Shown here piece after piece: positions 41,861 to 50,942 of a stretch of DNA of 64,000 nt. A program made the position numbers and the translations under genes. Each line of letters starts with the position of its first letter. Position 1 is the stretch's first letter. The notes under the pieces are model-generated. The model was not told where the DNA came from and did no database searches. It saw nothing but the letters and a program-made list of their open reading frames with translations. Origin of the DNA: KBS50 sp042666615 (GTDB lineage Bacteria; Actinomycetota; Actinomycetes; Mycobacteriales; Micromonosporaceae). Where the stretch lies: contig NZ_JBHTDD010000001.1 of assembly GCF_042666615.1 (NCBI RefSeq), positions 558,001 through 622,000 on the forward strand. The letters run 5' to 3'.

Positions 41861-43291
41861 TCAATCGAGGGCGGGAACCGCGGCCTGTCGCGAGGTCGCG
41901 GACGTGTCCGCGCGGTTGGCCCGGCGGACGGTGAGGCAGCCGAGGACCGCGAGCACCGCGAAACCCACGAGCACGAACTGCGCGGAGCGAACCATTGATG
42001 GTGCGCCGAGGTTCACCAGCACCCCGCCCAGCGCGGAACTGAGCGACAGGGCGACCAGTTCGACCGTGTTGGCGCCGGCCGCCGCCTTGCCCCCCGCCAC
42101 GGAATCGCCCGACACGCTCATGGTCGCCACGATCAGATGCGGGAACGCGATGCCGATGCCGACACCGGCGACGATCAGGCCGATGAACCAGGTGGCGATG
42201 GTGAGTGCGCCCGCGTCCTCCCGTTGGCCCAGACCGGTCACGGCGAGACCGACGGCCAGCACGGCGGGGCCCAGCACGCGCAGCCGGCGCACGATCCGCG
42301 GGTCCGAGACGTTGGCACTGAAAATCATGCTCGTCGACCAGCCGACGGACACCGCGGCGCCGAGGAAGCCGGCCGCCAGAGGTTCGAGGCCACCCAGGCG
42401 CTGACCGAACAGTGGGGTGAACGCCTCCGTGGCGGTGCCCGCCGCAAGGATGGCGATCGTCAGGTAGAGCCACCTCAACGGACTGTTCGCCGCGTACGTC
42501 GTGGCCGGTAGCACCCGGGCGGGCCCTCGGCGCTCCCACACCACGAACGCGACGAGCAGCGACGCCGCGACCAGGCCCGCCGCGACCAACTGTCCGGGCC
42601 GGGTCAGCAGGCTGGCGACGCTGATGACGACGGTGGTCCCGGTCAGTAGCGCCAGGGAAAGGACCGGCATCGGTTCGACGACTTCCGAGCCGCCCCGGTT
42701 CGGCAGCACCCGCGTCGCCAGGACCGCGACGAGCGCGCCGATCACGGCGAGCACCACGAACGCCATCCGCCAGGCGGCGAACTGGGCGAAGAGGCCGCCG
42801 ATGGCGGGACCGGCCAGGGTGCCGACACCCCACATGGCCGAGACCAGGGCGGTCGCTTTCGCCCAGAGGTTCTCCGGCAGCACGGCCTGCACCACCGCGT
42901 AGCCGAGCCCGGCGAGGATGCCCCCACCCACGCCTTGCAGCGCACGGCCGAGGAGCAGCACCTCCATCGTGGGGCTCACGGCACAGAGGAGCGTGCCCGC
43001 GATGAAGGGTGCCAGCGCGATCAGGTACGCCATTGTGGGTCCGCGCCCACCCAGCAGCCGGCTGACGAGCATGGAGGAGATCACCGAAGCGATCATGAAT
43101 ACGGACGTGCTCCACGCGTAGAGCCGTTCTCCTCCGATCTCATCGATCGCCGTCGGCAACAGGCTGGTGGTCAGGAAGATGTTGATGGCGTGCAACCCGA
43201 CGCCGCCGGCAAGGACGACGGACGTGCCGACGTGCCCGGGTCCGAGGAGGTCGCGCCAGGTTCCGCTCGGTGGCTCTGTAACGGTGGACAT
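41861..43291 (-). CDS. MFS transporter under SoxR-type control
   Basis: 476 residues, predicted 14 helices, related to multidrug exporters (motif C-like VGTLAGPAIGGLF; GRALQGVGGGILAG). The ATG at 43291 lies seven bases from a TAGGTT -10 box, so the transcript is probably leaderless. It is divergent from soxR, and the promoter carries a SoxR box, so redox-active compounds likely induce it. Confidence 0.88.
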   Translation of the reverse strand: MSTVTEPPSGTWRDLLGPGHVGTSVVLAGGVGLHAINIFLTTSLLPTAIDEIGGERLYAWSTSVFMIASVISSMLVSRLLGGRGPTMAYLIALAPFIAGTLLCAVSPTMEVLLLGRALQGVGGGILAGLGYAVVQAVLPENLWAKATALVSAMWGVGTLAGPAIGGLFAQFAAWRMAFVVLAVIGALVAVLATRVLPNRGGSEVVEPMPVLSLALLTGTTVVISVASLLTRPGQLVAAGLVAASLLVAFVVWERRGPARVLPATTYAANSPLRWLYLTIAILAAGTATEAFTPLFGQRLGGLEPLAAGFLGAAVSVGWSTSMIFSANVSDPRIVRRLRVLGPAVLAVGLAVTGLGQREDAGALTIATWFIGLIVAGVGIGIAFPHLIVATMSVSGDSVAGGKAAAGANTVELVALSLSSALGGVLVNLGAPSMVRSAQFVLVGFAVLAVLGCLTVRRANRADTSATSRQAAVPALD

Positions 43292-43297
43292 GCGGCC

Positions 43298-43328
43298 AAC
43301 CTAAGATCTCAAGGAAACTTGAGGTCAA
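43298..43328 (-). promoter_or_regulatory. SoxR box within a 19-bp-spacer promoter
   Basis: Minus-strand reading gives -35 TTGACC (43323-43328), a 19-base spacer (43304-43322) and -10 TAGGTT (43298-43303). The palindrome CTCAAG-GAAA-CTTGAG (43308-43323) sits in the spacer, close to the known SoxR box. The over-long spacer is the hallmark of MerR-family activated promoters. Confidence 0.8.
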
Positions 43329-43350
43329 TTCGCCATGGTGGAGGTCACGC

Positions 43351-43908
43351 GTGTCCAAGGAACCGGACGACGAACTCACCATTGGCGACGTGGTGCGGCG
43401 CACCGGCGTCGCGGCGTCGGCGCTGCACTACTACGAACAGCTCGGCCTCATCTCCACCAACCGCACAGCCGGCAACCAGCGCCGCTATCCCCGACACATG
43501 CTGCGGCGGGTCTCCCTGATCCTGGTTGCGAAGCGGCTCGGCATCGGTCTCGCCGACGTGAGCGAGGTGTTCGCCACCCTGCCGATGGACAGCATCCCCA
43601 CCGCCCGCGACTGGAAGCGAGTCTCCCGACGCTGGCAGATCATGCTGGAGGCGAGGAAGCGCGAGATCGAGCAGTTGCAACGGGAACTGACCGGGTGCAT
43701 CGGCTGCGGTTGCCTGTCGATGGAAGCGTGCCGGCTGCTCAACCCGGAAGACGAACTCGGCACCCAGGGGCCCGGTCCTCGCCGGCTCGATGCCCGACCG
43801 GACAGGAGCGGGCGGGCCCGGTCCACCACGCCGCGCCACGGCAGTACGGCGACCGAGCAGCAGGAAAGGGCCGCTTCGACACCCGGACGAGGCAGCCGAC
43901 GGGGCTGA
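43351..43908 (+). CDS. soxR: SoxR-type redox-sensing MerR regulator
   Basis: 185 residues. MerR-type HTH (LTIGDVVRRTGVAASALHYY then EQLGLI), a dimerisation helix, and the [2Fe-2S] cluster motif CIGCGCLSMEAC, with four cysteines spaced as in SoxR. In actinobacteria SoxR senses redox-active metabolites and induces exporters and oxidoreductases; the divergent MFS gene fits. GTG start behind GGTGGAGG. About 50 unconserved residues follow the cluster. Confidence 0.92.
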   Translation: MSKEPDDELTIGDVVRRTGVAASALHYYEQLGLISTNRTAGNQRRYPRHMLRRVSLILVAKRLGIGLADVSEVFATLPMDSIPTARDWKRVSRRWQIMLEARKREIEQLQRELTGCIGCGCLSMEACRLLNPEDELGTQGPGPRRLDARPDRSGRARSTTPRHGSTATEQQERAASTPGRGSRRG

Positions 43909-43913
43909 GCCGG

Positions 43914-44612
43914 TCAGGGACGACGCCGGTCCAGGCCGTCGAGGAAGATGTCAAGCCCGGCAGCGAACCGGTCCGCCTCGTCGCCCGCGAACAGCTCGCC
44001 GAGAACCGCCACGGTGTGCGGGAACCGCTGTTCCGGTAAGGCGCGGTAGTACTCGGCGACCTGGTTCCACCGCTCGGTTCCCGACGCGGCGGAGAGCCGG
44101 CGGCGTGCTACGTCCAGCGCGTCGGCGGTGACGTAGAGGGAGAGGCGGTCGACCACCCAGGCGCTCACCCGGTCGTCGAAGCCGGCGGTACGGAGGATCG
44201 CGAGCAGCCCCTCGGCGATGCGCACGGGGTTGCCGCCGACCGGTCGACCGGAAAGGGCGACGGCGGCGATGTCGCCGTGTCCGAGCAGGACCCGGCGCAC
44301 CTCGTGCGCCAGTTCGCGCAGCGGCCGGCGCCAGTCGTCGGCGTCGGGAGGCGGGATCCGTACCTCGCCGAGCACCTGATCGAGAACCAGTTCCAGGAGT
44401 TCGTCCTTGCCTGCGACGTGCCGGTAGATCGACGACGGGCCGGTCCCGAGCGCCTCGGCCACGGTGCGCATGCTGACCGCCTCGACCCCGGCACGCTCCA
44501 CCAGTTCGAGCGCGGCGGTCACGATGACGGCCTGGGTGAGCGGTGCCCTGGTCCGACCCGACCGGGCCCGCCACGGCGGGACCGGAACCGCCTCGTCGCC
44601 TCGCTGGACCAT
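43914..44612 (-). CDS. TetR-family regulator
   Basis: 232 residues. The HTH (VSMRTVAEALGTGPSSIYRH then VAGKDELL) is preceded by a ~25-residue N-terminal arm as in TetR-class-C regulators; the remainder is a TetR_C-like ligand domain. ATG at 44612 behind AGGAGAGG. Divergent from a DUF998 membrane protein with two identical-type palindromes between. Confidence 0.87.
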   Translation of the reverse strand: MVQRGDEAVPVPPWRARSGRTRAPLTQAVIVTAALELVERAGVEAVSMRTVAEALGTGPSSIYRHVAGKDELLELVLDQVLGEVRIPPPDADDWRRPLRELAHEVRRVLLGHGDIAAVALSGRPVGGNPVRIAEGLLAILRTAGFDDRVSAWVVDRLSLYVTADALDVARRRLSAASGTERWNQVAEYYRALPEQRFPHTVAVLGELFAGDEADRFAAGLDIFLDGLDRRRP

Positions 44613-44654
44613 GCCACCTCTCCTGTCGTTCCCAACCTATCGGCACTCAGATCT

Positions 44655-44691
44655 TGCGAACGCTGTTCGCATAGTGCGAACATCGTTCGCA
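44655..44691. promoter_or_regulatory. Double TetR operator
   Basis: TGCGAAC-GCT-GTTCGCA (44655-44671) and TGCGAAC-ATC-GTTCGCA (44675-44691) are two perfect 7-bp-arm palindromes, centres 20 bases apart. The second ends on the first base of the DUF998 start codon, so binding would block that gene directly. Confidence 0.75.
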
Positions 44692-45389
44692 TGCCAACCA
44701 CCAGTCGCCTCTCGTACCCCCTGCTCGCCCTCTCCGCCCCGATCCTGCTCATCGGGGTCGATGTCGTCGATGCCGCGACCCGGCCCGGATATGAACCCGC
44801 CCGGCACTGGATCAGCCACCTGTCGCTGGGTGACCGGGGCTGGCTCGGCACCGCGAAACTTGCCGTCGTCGGGCTGCTCATCCTGCTGGTCGCGATGGGG
44901 CTGCGCACCGCCTCGCGGGCAACAAGTGACCCCGTGAGGCGGGGCTCCTTCCTCGCCCACCGGTGGGTCGCGGCGGCAGGTTCCGGCCTACTGCTCGCCG
45001 CCGTTTTCCCGATGGACCCCGGGCTCGGCTTCCCGCCCGGCGCCACGCCTGGGCAGAGCTGGCGTGGCACCCTGCACGACCTCGCCGCCGGCGTGCTGTT
45101 CGTCTCGCTCACGGTGGCCGGCTGGCGGCTCGGCCGCGACCTGCACAGGGCTCACCACGGGACCGGCTGGCGTACGGCCGGCCGGGTCGTCGCCGCCACC
45201 GTCATCCTGGCCTTCCTGGCCTGCACGGCACTGGTTTCCCTGGACTACGCCGGGACGTGGCCGGGAGCGCCGAGCGGACTCCTGGAACGAATCGCCGCCT
45301 ACACCGGTCTGGCCTGGGTGGGTGTGGCCGCCTCCCGGGCCCTGCGTACCCGACGGGAGCCATCTGCCGGCCAACCGCATACGCCGTGA
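44691..45389 (+). CDS. DUF998 integral membrane protein
   Basis: 232 residues with about six membrane helices. RPGYEPARHWISHLSLGDRG and FPMDPGLGFPPG are the DUF998 markers. Function unknown. The ATG lies at the end of the operator, with no ribosome site, so a very short or absent leader is likely. Probably regulated by the divergent TetR protein. Confidence 0.8.
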   Translation: MPTTSRLSYPLLALSAPILLIGVDVVDAATRPGYEPARHWISHLSLGDRGWLGTAKLAVVGLLILLVAMGLRTASRATSDPVRRGSFLAHRWVAAAGSGLLLAAVFPMDPGLGFPPGATPGQSWRGTLHDLAAGVLFVSLTVAGWRLGRDLHRAHHGTGWRTAGRVVAATVILAFLACTALVSLDYAGTWPGAPSGLLERIAAYTGLAWVGVAASRALRTRREPSAGQPHTP

Positions 45390-45395
45390 CGCGAG

Positions 45396-46595
45396 CTATC
45401 CGCCGGAGTCGGCCAGCTCGGCGCCGGCCGGCACCTCGTCGCTGTCCCGGTCCGCCAGCCACCCGTCGGGCAGGAACACCTTGCCCGGCGAGTTGGTCCG
45501 CCCGCGCGGCTGGCCAAGCGCCGCGGCCGGGAACGGCTCGGCCGGGTCCAGCTTGCCCAGCAGGTCGTCCAGCTCGGTCAGGCTGGTCACCATCGCCAAC
45601 CGGCGGCGTAGCTCGCTGCCGACCGGGAAACCCTTGAGATACCACGCGACATGCTTACGGAAGTCGACGCAGCCGTCCCGCTCCGAATCGACGGGCCGGC
45701 TGGTGCCGTGCCGCCGCGCCGCCTCCGCCTCACTCGGGGAGAACGCGGCCACCAGCAACTCCGCGTGCCGCCGCATGGTGCTGGCCACTTCACCCAGATC
45801 CGGCAGCCGGCGCTCCGCCCGGCCGGCGAATGCCGCCGCCAGGTCCGCAAACAGCCACGGCCGGCCCAGACAGCCGCGCCCGACGACCACGCCGTCGGCC
45901 CCGGTGTACGCGATCATGCGGAGCGCGTCGTCGGCCTCCCAGATGTCGCCGTTACCGAGCACCGGCACGTCGAGCGCCTGCTTCAGGGTGCCGATGGCAT
46001 CCCAGTCGGCGGTGCCGGAGTAGCGCTGGGCCGCCGTACGACCGTGCAGGGCGACCATCGCCACGCCGGCGTCCTGGGCGGCGAGCCCCGCCTCGACGTA
46101 CGTCAGATGGTCGTCATCGATGCCCTTGCGCATTTTCACCGTGACCGGAACTCCGGCCGGCGCCGCGGCCTCGACCGCGGCCCGGACGATCCGGGCGAAC
46201 AGCCGGCGGCGCCACGGCAACGCGGAACCGCCGCCCTTGCGGGTCACCTTCGGCACCGGGCACCCGAAGTTGAGATCCACGTGGTCGGCGAGTCCCTCGT
46301 CGACCACCATCCGCACCGCCGCGGCGGTAACCTCGGGATCCACGCCGTACAACTGGAGGCTGCGCGGACGCTCGTCCGCCCCGAAGGCGATCATGCGAAG
46401 GGTCTTGGGATTCCGCTCCACAAGCGCTCGCGTCGTGATCATCTCGCAGACGTAGAGACCACCGCCCTGCTCCCGGCACAACTGCCGGAAAGCGACATTC
46501 GTGATCCCGGCCATCGGCGCGAGCACCACCGGCGGCGACACCACATACCGCCCGAGCTTCAGCGGGCGTTCGACGGGAGCAGCGGAAACGGTCAC
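45396..46595 (-). CDS. dusB: tRNA-dihydrouridine synthase
   Basis: 399-residue flavoenzyme reducing uridines in tRNA. APMAGITNVAFRQLCRE begins the FMN barrel, the catalytic Cys is in LNFGCPVPKV, and GNGDIW and VVVGRGCLGRPWLF complete the flavin site. The GTG start is six bases from a TACACT -10 box on the minus strand, suggesting a leaderless message. A C-terminal tail of ~50 residues is not conserved. Confidence 0.93.
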   Translation of the reverse strand: MTVSAAPVERPLKLGRYVVSPPVVLAPMAGITNVAFRQLCREQGGGLYVCEMITTRALVERNPKTLRMIAFGADERPRSLQLYGVDPEVTAAAVRMVVDEGLADHVDLNFGCPVPKVTRKGGGSALPWRRRLFARIVRAAVEAAAPAGVPVTVKMRKGIDDDHLTYVEAGLAAQDAGVAMVALHGRTAAQRYSGTADWDAIGTLKQALDVPVLGNGDIWEADDALRMIAYTGADGVVVGRGCLGRPWLFADLAAAFAGRAERRLPDLGEVASTMRRHAELLVAAFSPSEAEAARRHGTSRPVDSERDGCVDFRKHVAWYLKGFPVGSELRRRLAMVTSLTELDDLLGKLDPAEPFPAAALGQPRGRTNSPGKVFLPDGWLADRDSDEVPAGAELADSGG

Positions 46596-46643
46596 CGTAC
46601 GAGTGTAGAAGTGGTAAGCGTGCCGTCATCTGGAGGAGTTACG

Positions 46644-46688
46644 CGGAGACCGTCCCCGGCCCACTGCCCGGCCCGGAGTCGGTCTCCG
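46644..46688. terminator. Hairpin after the LDTR-protein operon
   Basis: CGGAGACCG (46644-46652) pairs with CGGTCTCCG (46680-46688). It lies downstream of the third LDTR gene (ending 46735) on the minus strand. Confidence 0.5.
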
Positions 46689-46734
46689 ACGCGCCCGGCG
46701 GCCGCCGACCGGAGCGGCCGGCGACCGACGGACG

Positions 46735-47571
46735 TCAGCTCACCGCGGGGACCACGACCAGAGCGGAGACGTCAACCACCACGGCCGTGGCACTGGACAC
46801 GTTGATGGCGATGGCCGGATGCCCGCGGTGCGGGCCGATCTGGACCTCCACCAGGTTCGACAGGATCTGGTTCGCACCCCACCAGTTCAGCGAGGACGCC
46901 AACGGCTTCGGGGTGCCCGGCCGGTGGGCGGTCAGGAAGCCACCCGCCACCGTCCCGGTCACCGTCATGTTGGCGAACACGCTCTCCGCTACCGCCGCGC
47001 CCAACTGGTTGACCACGCCCTGGAGGGAGACGTAGATCGTTCTTCCGGCGCTCACCTGGCCCCTGCCGTTGACGAACTCCCCACCTTCGATGAGGTTGGA
47101 GCCATAGCGGCCCAGGTCACGGGTGTCCATGACCCGCTGGGGCAGGAACGGGATGGTGATGTTGGTCCAGCGGGTGGAGCCGGCCAGCGCCGGCCGCCCG
47201 GACGGCTTGCCGATGACGACGTCACCCTCGGTGGTGACGGCGATGTCCCCGGACCGCACCTGCTGCGGGATCTCCGCGGCCGGCTTGGGAGCGAGCACCA
47301 GCGGAGGCTCGTCACCGGAGTGCTCGACCCACAGGGCCGGTTGGGCGGCAGAGCGCATGCTCAACGTCGTACCGGCCGTGCCAGCGTCGTTCTCCCGACC
47401 GACCAGGACGGGATCGCCGGGCGCGGCACTGGCGGGCGTCGCCGCGGTGCTCGCCGCCACCGCACCCGCCCCGATCGCCGCACCGGCGCCCAGGATCCGA
47501 CGGCGGCTCGTACTGGAGTGCGTCCGTTCCGTCTCCAACAGGGTCTGCTCCTCGATCTCGCGCTCAGCCAT
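46735..47571 (-). CDS. Tat-exported LDTR-domain protein (third copy)
   Basis: 278 residues. Tat signal TSRRRILGAGAAIGAGAVAA with a likely cut near ASAAPG. The mature protein has a short beta-rich segment (DPVLVGRENDAGTAGTTLSM) then the LDTR domain: QRVMDTRDLGRYG, NMTVTGTVAGGFLTAH, ASSLNWWGANQILSN. The domain is widespread in exported actinobacterial proteins without a known biochemical role. The start overlaps the preceding copy's stop by eight bases. Confidence 0.75.
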   Translation of the reverse strand: MAEREIEEQTLLETERTHSSTSRRRILGAGAAIGAGAVAASTAATPASAAPGDPVLVGRENDAGTAGTTLSMRSAAQPALWVEHSGDEPPLVLAPKPAAEIPQQVRSGDIAVTTEGDVVIGKPSGRPALAGSTRWTNITIPFLPQRVMDTRDLGRYGSNLIEGGEFVNGRGQVSAGRTIYVSLQGVVNQLGAAVAESVFANMTVTGTVAGGFLTAHRPGTPKPLASSLNWWGANQILSNLVEVQIGPHRGHPAIAINVSSATAVVVDVSALVVVPAVS

Positions 47572-48502
47572 TCCGCCGCACCCTCAGCTTCCCGTCCCGC
47601 TTCTCAGGCGCTCCGCGTCGCGCCCCGGTCCGGCCCTTCCTGCCAGCTCCCGCGGCGGTCGCTCCGGCCGCGGTGATGTCGAACGGCGAGCTGACCAGGA
47701 ACCCCGTCACGTCGAAGATCACAGCCGCCGGGCTGGATACGCTGATCGCGATGATGTCCTGGTAGATCACCCCGTTCTTGTCGTACCAGCCGAGTGGCGA
47801 GATGACCGCGTTCGACAGGATCTGCCCGCCCGTCCACCAGTTGATCGTTGAAGCCTCCGGGTAGGGGCCGACCCACACCTTGCCGAACCCGCCGGTCACC
47901 GTGCTCGCCACGGTGATGTTGGCCAGCACGCCGTACCCGTACTCGACCAGGTGCCTCAGGCTGACCACCATGAAGGAGTCGGCGACCGCCCGGCCGTACC
48001 GGTCGATGTCGCCGGCTCCCTCGACGAGGTGCGCCCGGCCAGCGGAGGTCCGGGTGTCCAGCACCCGGGTTGGCGCGATCGGCACCGGCATCGACGCGCT
48101 CGCCGTGGTCAGCAACGAGTGTCTACGGGCGTTGCCCTGCGCGTCGGTGCCCACGACGGAGAGGCCGTCAACCGTCGGGTGGAGCGCACCCGGCACCGCC
48201 GAGACGACACTCCCGCGGCTCAGCCGCAGGGTGGCGCCGTCGGGGTTGGCGACGGACAGGGTGGCCCCGTCACCTGCCGCGGCCCGCAGGGTCGTTGTGG
48301 ACGTCCCGTCGTTGAGCTGGGCCAGCTTGACCGGGTCACCGTCGGCGGCCGCCGCGGGGGCGGCGGTCACAGCGGTGACGGTGGTGGTGGCGGCCAGGGC
48401 CGCGCCGCCGGCAACCGCGGCGGTGCGCAGCATCGCCCGCCGCGAGGCGCCCTCCTCGGACGTCGACATACCCGGGTCCTCCGTGGTGTTGTCCGCGGTC
48501 AT
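47564..48502 (-). CDS. Tat-exported LDTR-domain protein (second copy)
   Basis: 312 residues. Tat signal SRRAMLRTAAVAGGAALAA. The mature part starts ADGDPVKLAQLNDGTSTTTL and carries TRVLDTRTSAGRAH, NITVASTVTGGFGKVW and ASTINWWTGGQILSN in the same order as its neighbours. It has a basic C-terminal tail (GRKGRTGARRG ... RVRRNG) not found in the other two. ATG two bases after the first copy's stop. Confidence 0.75.
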   Translation of the reverse strand: MTADNTTEDPGMSTSEEGASRRAMLRTAAVAGGAALAATTTVTAVTAAPAAAADGDPVKLAQLNDGTSTTTLRAAAGDGATLSVANPDGATLRLSRGSVVSAVPGALHPTVDGLSVVGTDAQGNARRHSLLTTASASMPVPIAPTRVLDTRTSAGRAHLVEGAGDIDRYGRAVADSFMVVSLRHLVEYGYGVLANITVASTVTGGFGKVWVGPYPEASTINWWTGGQILSNAVISPLGWYDKNGVIYQDIIAISVSSPAAVIFDVTGFLVSSPFDITAAGATAAGAGRKGRTGARRGAPEKRDGKLRVRRNG

Positions 48503-48504
48503 GG

Positions 48505-49425
48505 TCAGCCCTCCAGCTCTGGAGCGGCCACGTCACCGCGACCGTTCGGCACCGTAGGCAGGTTGAGTCGCTGGGCCGCGCCGCCGACCCGCACCTGACC
48601 CGGATGGGCCACCACCAGTCCCGTCAGATCGAGAACGACCTGCGTCGGAGCGGCGGCGTTGATGGCGACGACGCTGCCGTAGCCCGCCAGGGCACCAAGC
48701 GGCGTGAAGACGAAGTTGGACAGAATCTGGCCGGCGGCCGACCAGTTCAACGTGGACGCGGTCGGCCGGGAACCGGATCCCCACACGGTGAGGAAGCCCG
48801 AACTCACCGTGCCGGTCACGGTCACGTTCGCCTTCATGGCGTAGCCGTCCTCGACGTAGCTGTCGAGGCTCACCACGATCGTGCCGCCCGCCTTGATCCG
48901 GCCGTTGGAGTCCAGATTCTCCCTACCGGAGACGATGTTCGACCGCAGGGCCGCGTCCCGGGTGTCCAGCACCCTGGTCGGCGGGACGGCGACCGACGTG
49001 GTAGCCCAGTCGCTGGTCCACACCCAGCCGTTTGTCTCCTCGCCGACCACTCCGGCCTTGACGAAGAGGTCGCCGTCCGTGTCCACGGCGATAGTGCCTA
49101 CCGGCCTGTCGAACACCCCGGGATAGAGGTTGGGGCTCGGCACCAGGCGGAGCGGGACCCCGGCGGAGTTCTCCAGCACCAGGGTGGGGCCGGTAGCGGA
49201 CGAGTTGGACATGAGCCTGGTGGCGACTGTACCGGCGTCGTTGTCCCGACCGGCCAGCATGTCGTCACCCGGCGCGGCCTGCGCGGTGCCGGGCATCGCG
49301 ACCGCGGCGGCGCCGGCACCGGCGGTGGCCGCGGCTGCCGTCGCGGCCCGTCGCAGAAGCCGGCGACGTGCCGGATCGTGGTCGGCCGCGCGCCGCTGAG
49401 CATGCTGATGCGATTCCCGTGACAT
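48505..49425 (-). CDS. Tat-exported LDTR-domain protein (first copy)
   Basis: 306 residues. Tat signal ARRRLLRRAATAAAATAGAG, mature end near AQAAPG. Shared landmarks: DDMLAGRDNDAGTVATRLM, TRVLDTRDAALRS, NVTVTGTVSSGFLTVW, ASTLNWSAAGQILSN and LDLTGLVV. ATG at 49425 follows GGGGGAT; the frame is open further upstream without a signal-like start. Leads a three-gene operon of paralogues. Confidence 0.78.
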   Translation of the reverse strand: MSRESHQHAQRRAADHDPARRRLLRRAATAAAATAGAGAAAVAMPGTAQAAPGDDMLAGRDNDAGTVATRLMSNSSATGPTLVLENSAGVPLRLVPSPNLYPGVFDRPVGTIAVDTDGDLFVKAGVVGEETNGWVWTSDWATTSVAVPPTRVLDTRDAALRSNIVSGRENLDSNGRIKAGGTIVVSLDSYVEDGYAMKANVTVTGTVSSGFLTVWGSGSRPTASTLNWSAAGQILSNFVFTPLGALAGYGSVVAINAAAPTQVVLDLTGLVVAHPGQVRVGGAAQRLNLPTVPNGRGDVAAPELEG

Positions 49426-49510
49426 AGGCGATCCCCCGTGACGTTGGATGGTCACGGAATGCTGGCACGTCAGGAGAGTCGCCGCCTCCCCCGTTCGGGC
49501 GATCCACACG

Positions 49511-49553
49511 CGAACGGCCCCACCAACCCGTTCCGCGGGCGACGGGGCCGTCG
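49511..49553. terminator. Hairpin after glyS
   Basis: ACGGCCCC (49514-49521) pairs with GGGGCCGT (49544-49551), extended by CG/CG with one bulge. It is 10 bases downstream of the glyS stop on the minus strand. Confidence 0.5.
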
Positions 49554-49562
49554 ACGATCCAC

Positions 49563-50942
49563 TCAGCAGCCGGGGAGGCGCTCGACGAGGTAGGTCTCGA
49601 CACGATCCAGGGAGACCCGTTCCTGGGCCATGGTGTCCCGATCCCGCACCGTCACCGCGTTGTCGTCAAGGGTGTCGAAGTCGACGGTGACGCAGAACGG
49701 CGTACCGATCTCGTCCTGGCGACGGTAGCGGCGGCCGATCGCCTGCGAGTCGTCGAACTCGACGTTCCACCGCTTGCGCAGCGCGGCGCTCAGATCCCGC
49801 GCCTTCGGCGACAGCGCCTCGTTGCGGGACAGCGGCAGCACCGCCACCTTCACGGGGGACAGTCGCGGGTCGAAGCGCATGACGGTGCGCTCCTCCATCT
49901 TGCCCTTGGCATTCGGCGCCTCGTCCACGTCGTACGCCTCGAGCAGGAAGGCGAGCACCGCCCGGGTCAGGCCGGCCGCCGGCTCGATCACGTACGGGAT
50001 CCAGCGCTCGCTCTTGGTCTGGTCGAAGTAGGACAGGTCGACGCCGGAGTGCTTCGAGTGGGTGGACAGGTCGAAGTCGGTGCGGTTGGCAACGCCCTCC
50101 AGCTCGGAGAACTCGGTGCCGCCGAACCTGAACCTGTACTCGATGTCCACGGTGCGCTTCGCGTAGTGCGAGAGCTTCTCCTTGGGGTGCTCGTACCGCC
50201 GTAGGTTCTCCTCGCGCAGGCCGAGGTCGACGTACCAGTTCCAACGCTCGGCGAGCCAGTACTCATGCCACTCCTCGTCCGTGCCCGGCTGGACGAAGAA
50301 CTCCATCTCCATCTGCTCGAACTCGCGGGTGCGGAAGATGAAGTTGCCCGGGGTGATCTCGTTGCGGAAGGACTTGCCGATCTGCGCGATGCCGAACGGC
50401 GGCTTCTTGCGCGCCGACGTGGCCACGTTGTTGTAGTTGACGAAAATGCCCTGGGCGGTCTCGGGCCGCAGATAGTGCAGGCCCTCCTCGCTCTCCACCG
50501 GGCCCAGGTAGGTCTTCATCAGGCCGTTGAACATCCGCGGCTCGGTGAACGAGCCCTTGGCGCCGCAGTTCGGACAGTTGATTTCCGACAGGGCGGCCGG
50601 CGGTCGGCCGTGCTTGGCCTCGAAGTTCTCCTCCAGGTGGTCAGCCCGGAACCGCTTGTGGCAGGCCTGACACTCGGTCAACGGATCGACGAACTCCTGG
50701 ATGTGACCGGACGCCTCCCAGACCTGGCGGGCCAGGATGATCGCCGAGTCGAGACCCACCACGTCGTCGCGCTGCTGGACCATGGCGCGCCACCACTGGC
50801 GGCGGACGTTCTCCTTGAGTTCCACGCCGAGCGGGCCGTAGTCCCACGCCGAGCGGGTACCCCCGTAGATCTCGCTGGAGGGGTAGACGAAGCCCCGGCG
50901 CTTGGCCAGGCTGACGAGGGCGTCGATACGGTCGGCTGGCAT
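49563..50942 (-). CDS. glyS: Glycyl-tRNA synthetase (dimeric type)
   Basis: 459-residue alpha2-type class II synthetase. SLAKRRGFVYPSSEIYGG is the N-terminus, CQACHKRF and CPNCGAKG form a zinc-type insert, RPETAQGIFVNYNN and FRNEITPGNFIFRTREFEQM are class II core motifs, and VIEPAAGLTRAVLAFLLEAY is motif 3. A C-terminal anticodon-binding domain follows. ATG behind TAGGAGGA. As in mycobacteria, an smtB-type gene lies nearby. Confidence 0.97.
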   Translation of the reverse strand: MPADRIDALVSLAKRRGFVYPSSEIYGGTRSAWDYGPLGVELKENVRRQWWRAMVQQRDDVVGLDSAIILARQVWEASGHIQEFVDPLTECQACHKRFRADHLEENFEAKHGRPPAALSEINCPNCGAKGSFTEPRMFNGLMKTYLGPVESEEGLHYLRPETAQGIFVNYNNVATSARKKPPFGIAQIGKSFRNEITPGNFIFRTREFEQMEMEFFVQPGTDEEWHEYWLAERWNWYVDLGLREENLRRYEHPKEKLSHYAKRTVDIEYRFRFGGTEFSELEGVANRTDFDLSTHSKHSGVDLSYFDQTKSERWIPYVIEPAAGLTRAVLAFLLEAYDVDEAPNAKGKMEERTVMRFDPRLSPVKVAVLPLSRNEALSPKARDLSAALRKRWNVEFDDSQAIGRRYRRQDEIGTPFCVTVDFDTLDDNAVTVRDRDTMAQERVSLDRVETYLVERLPGC

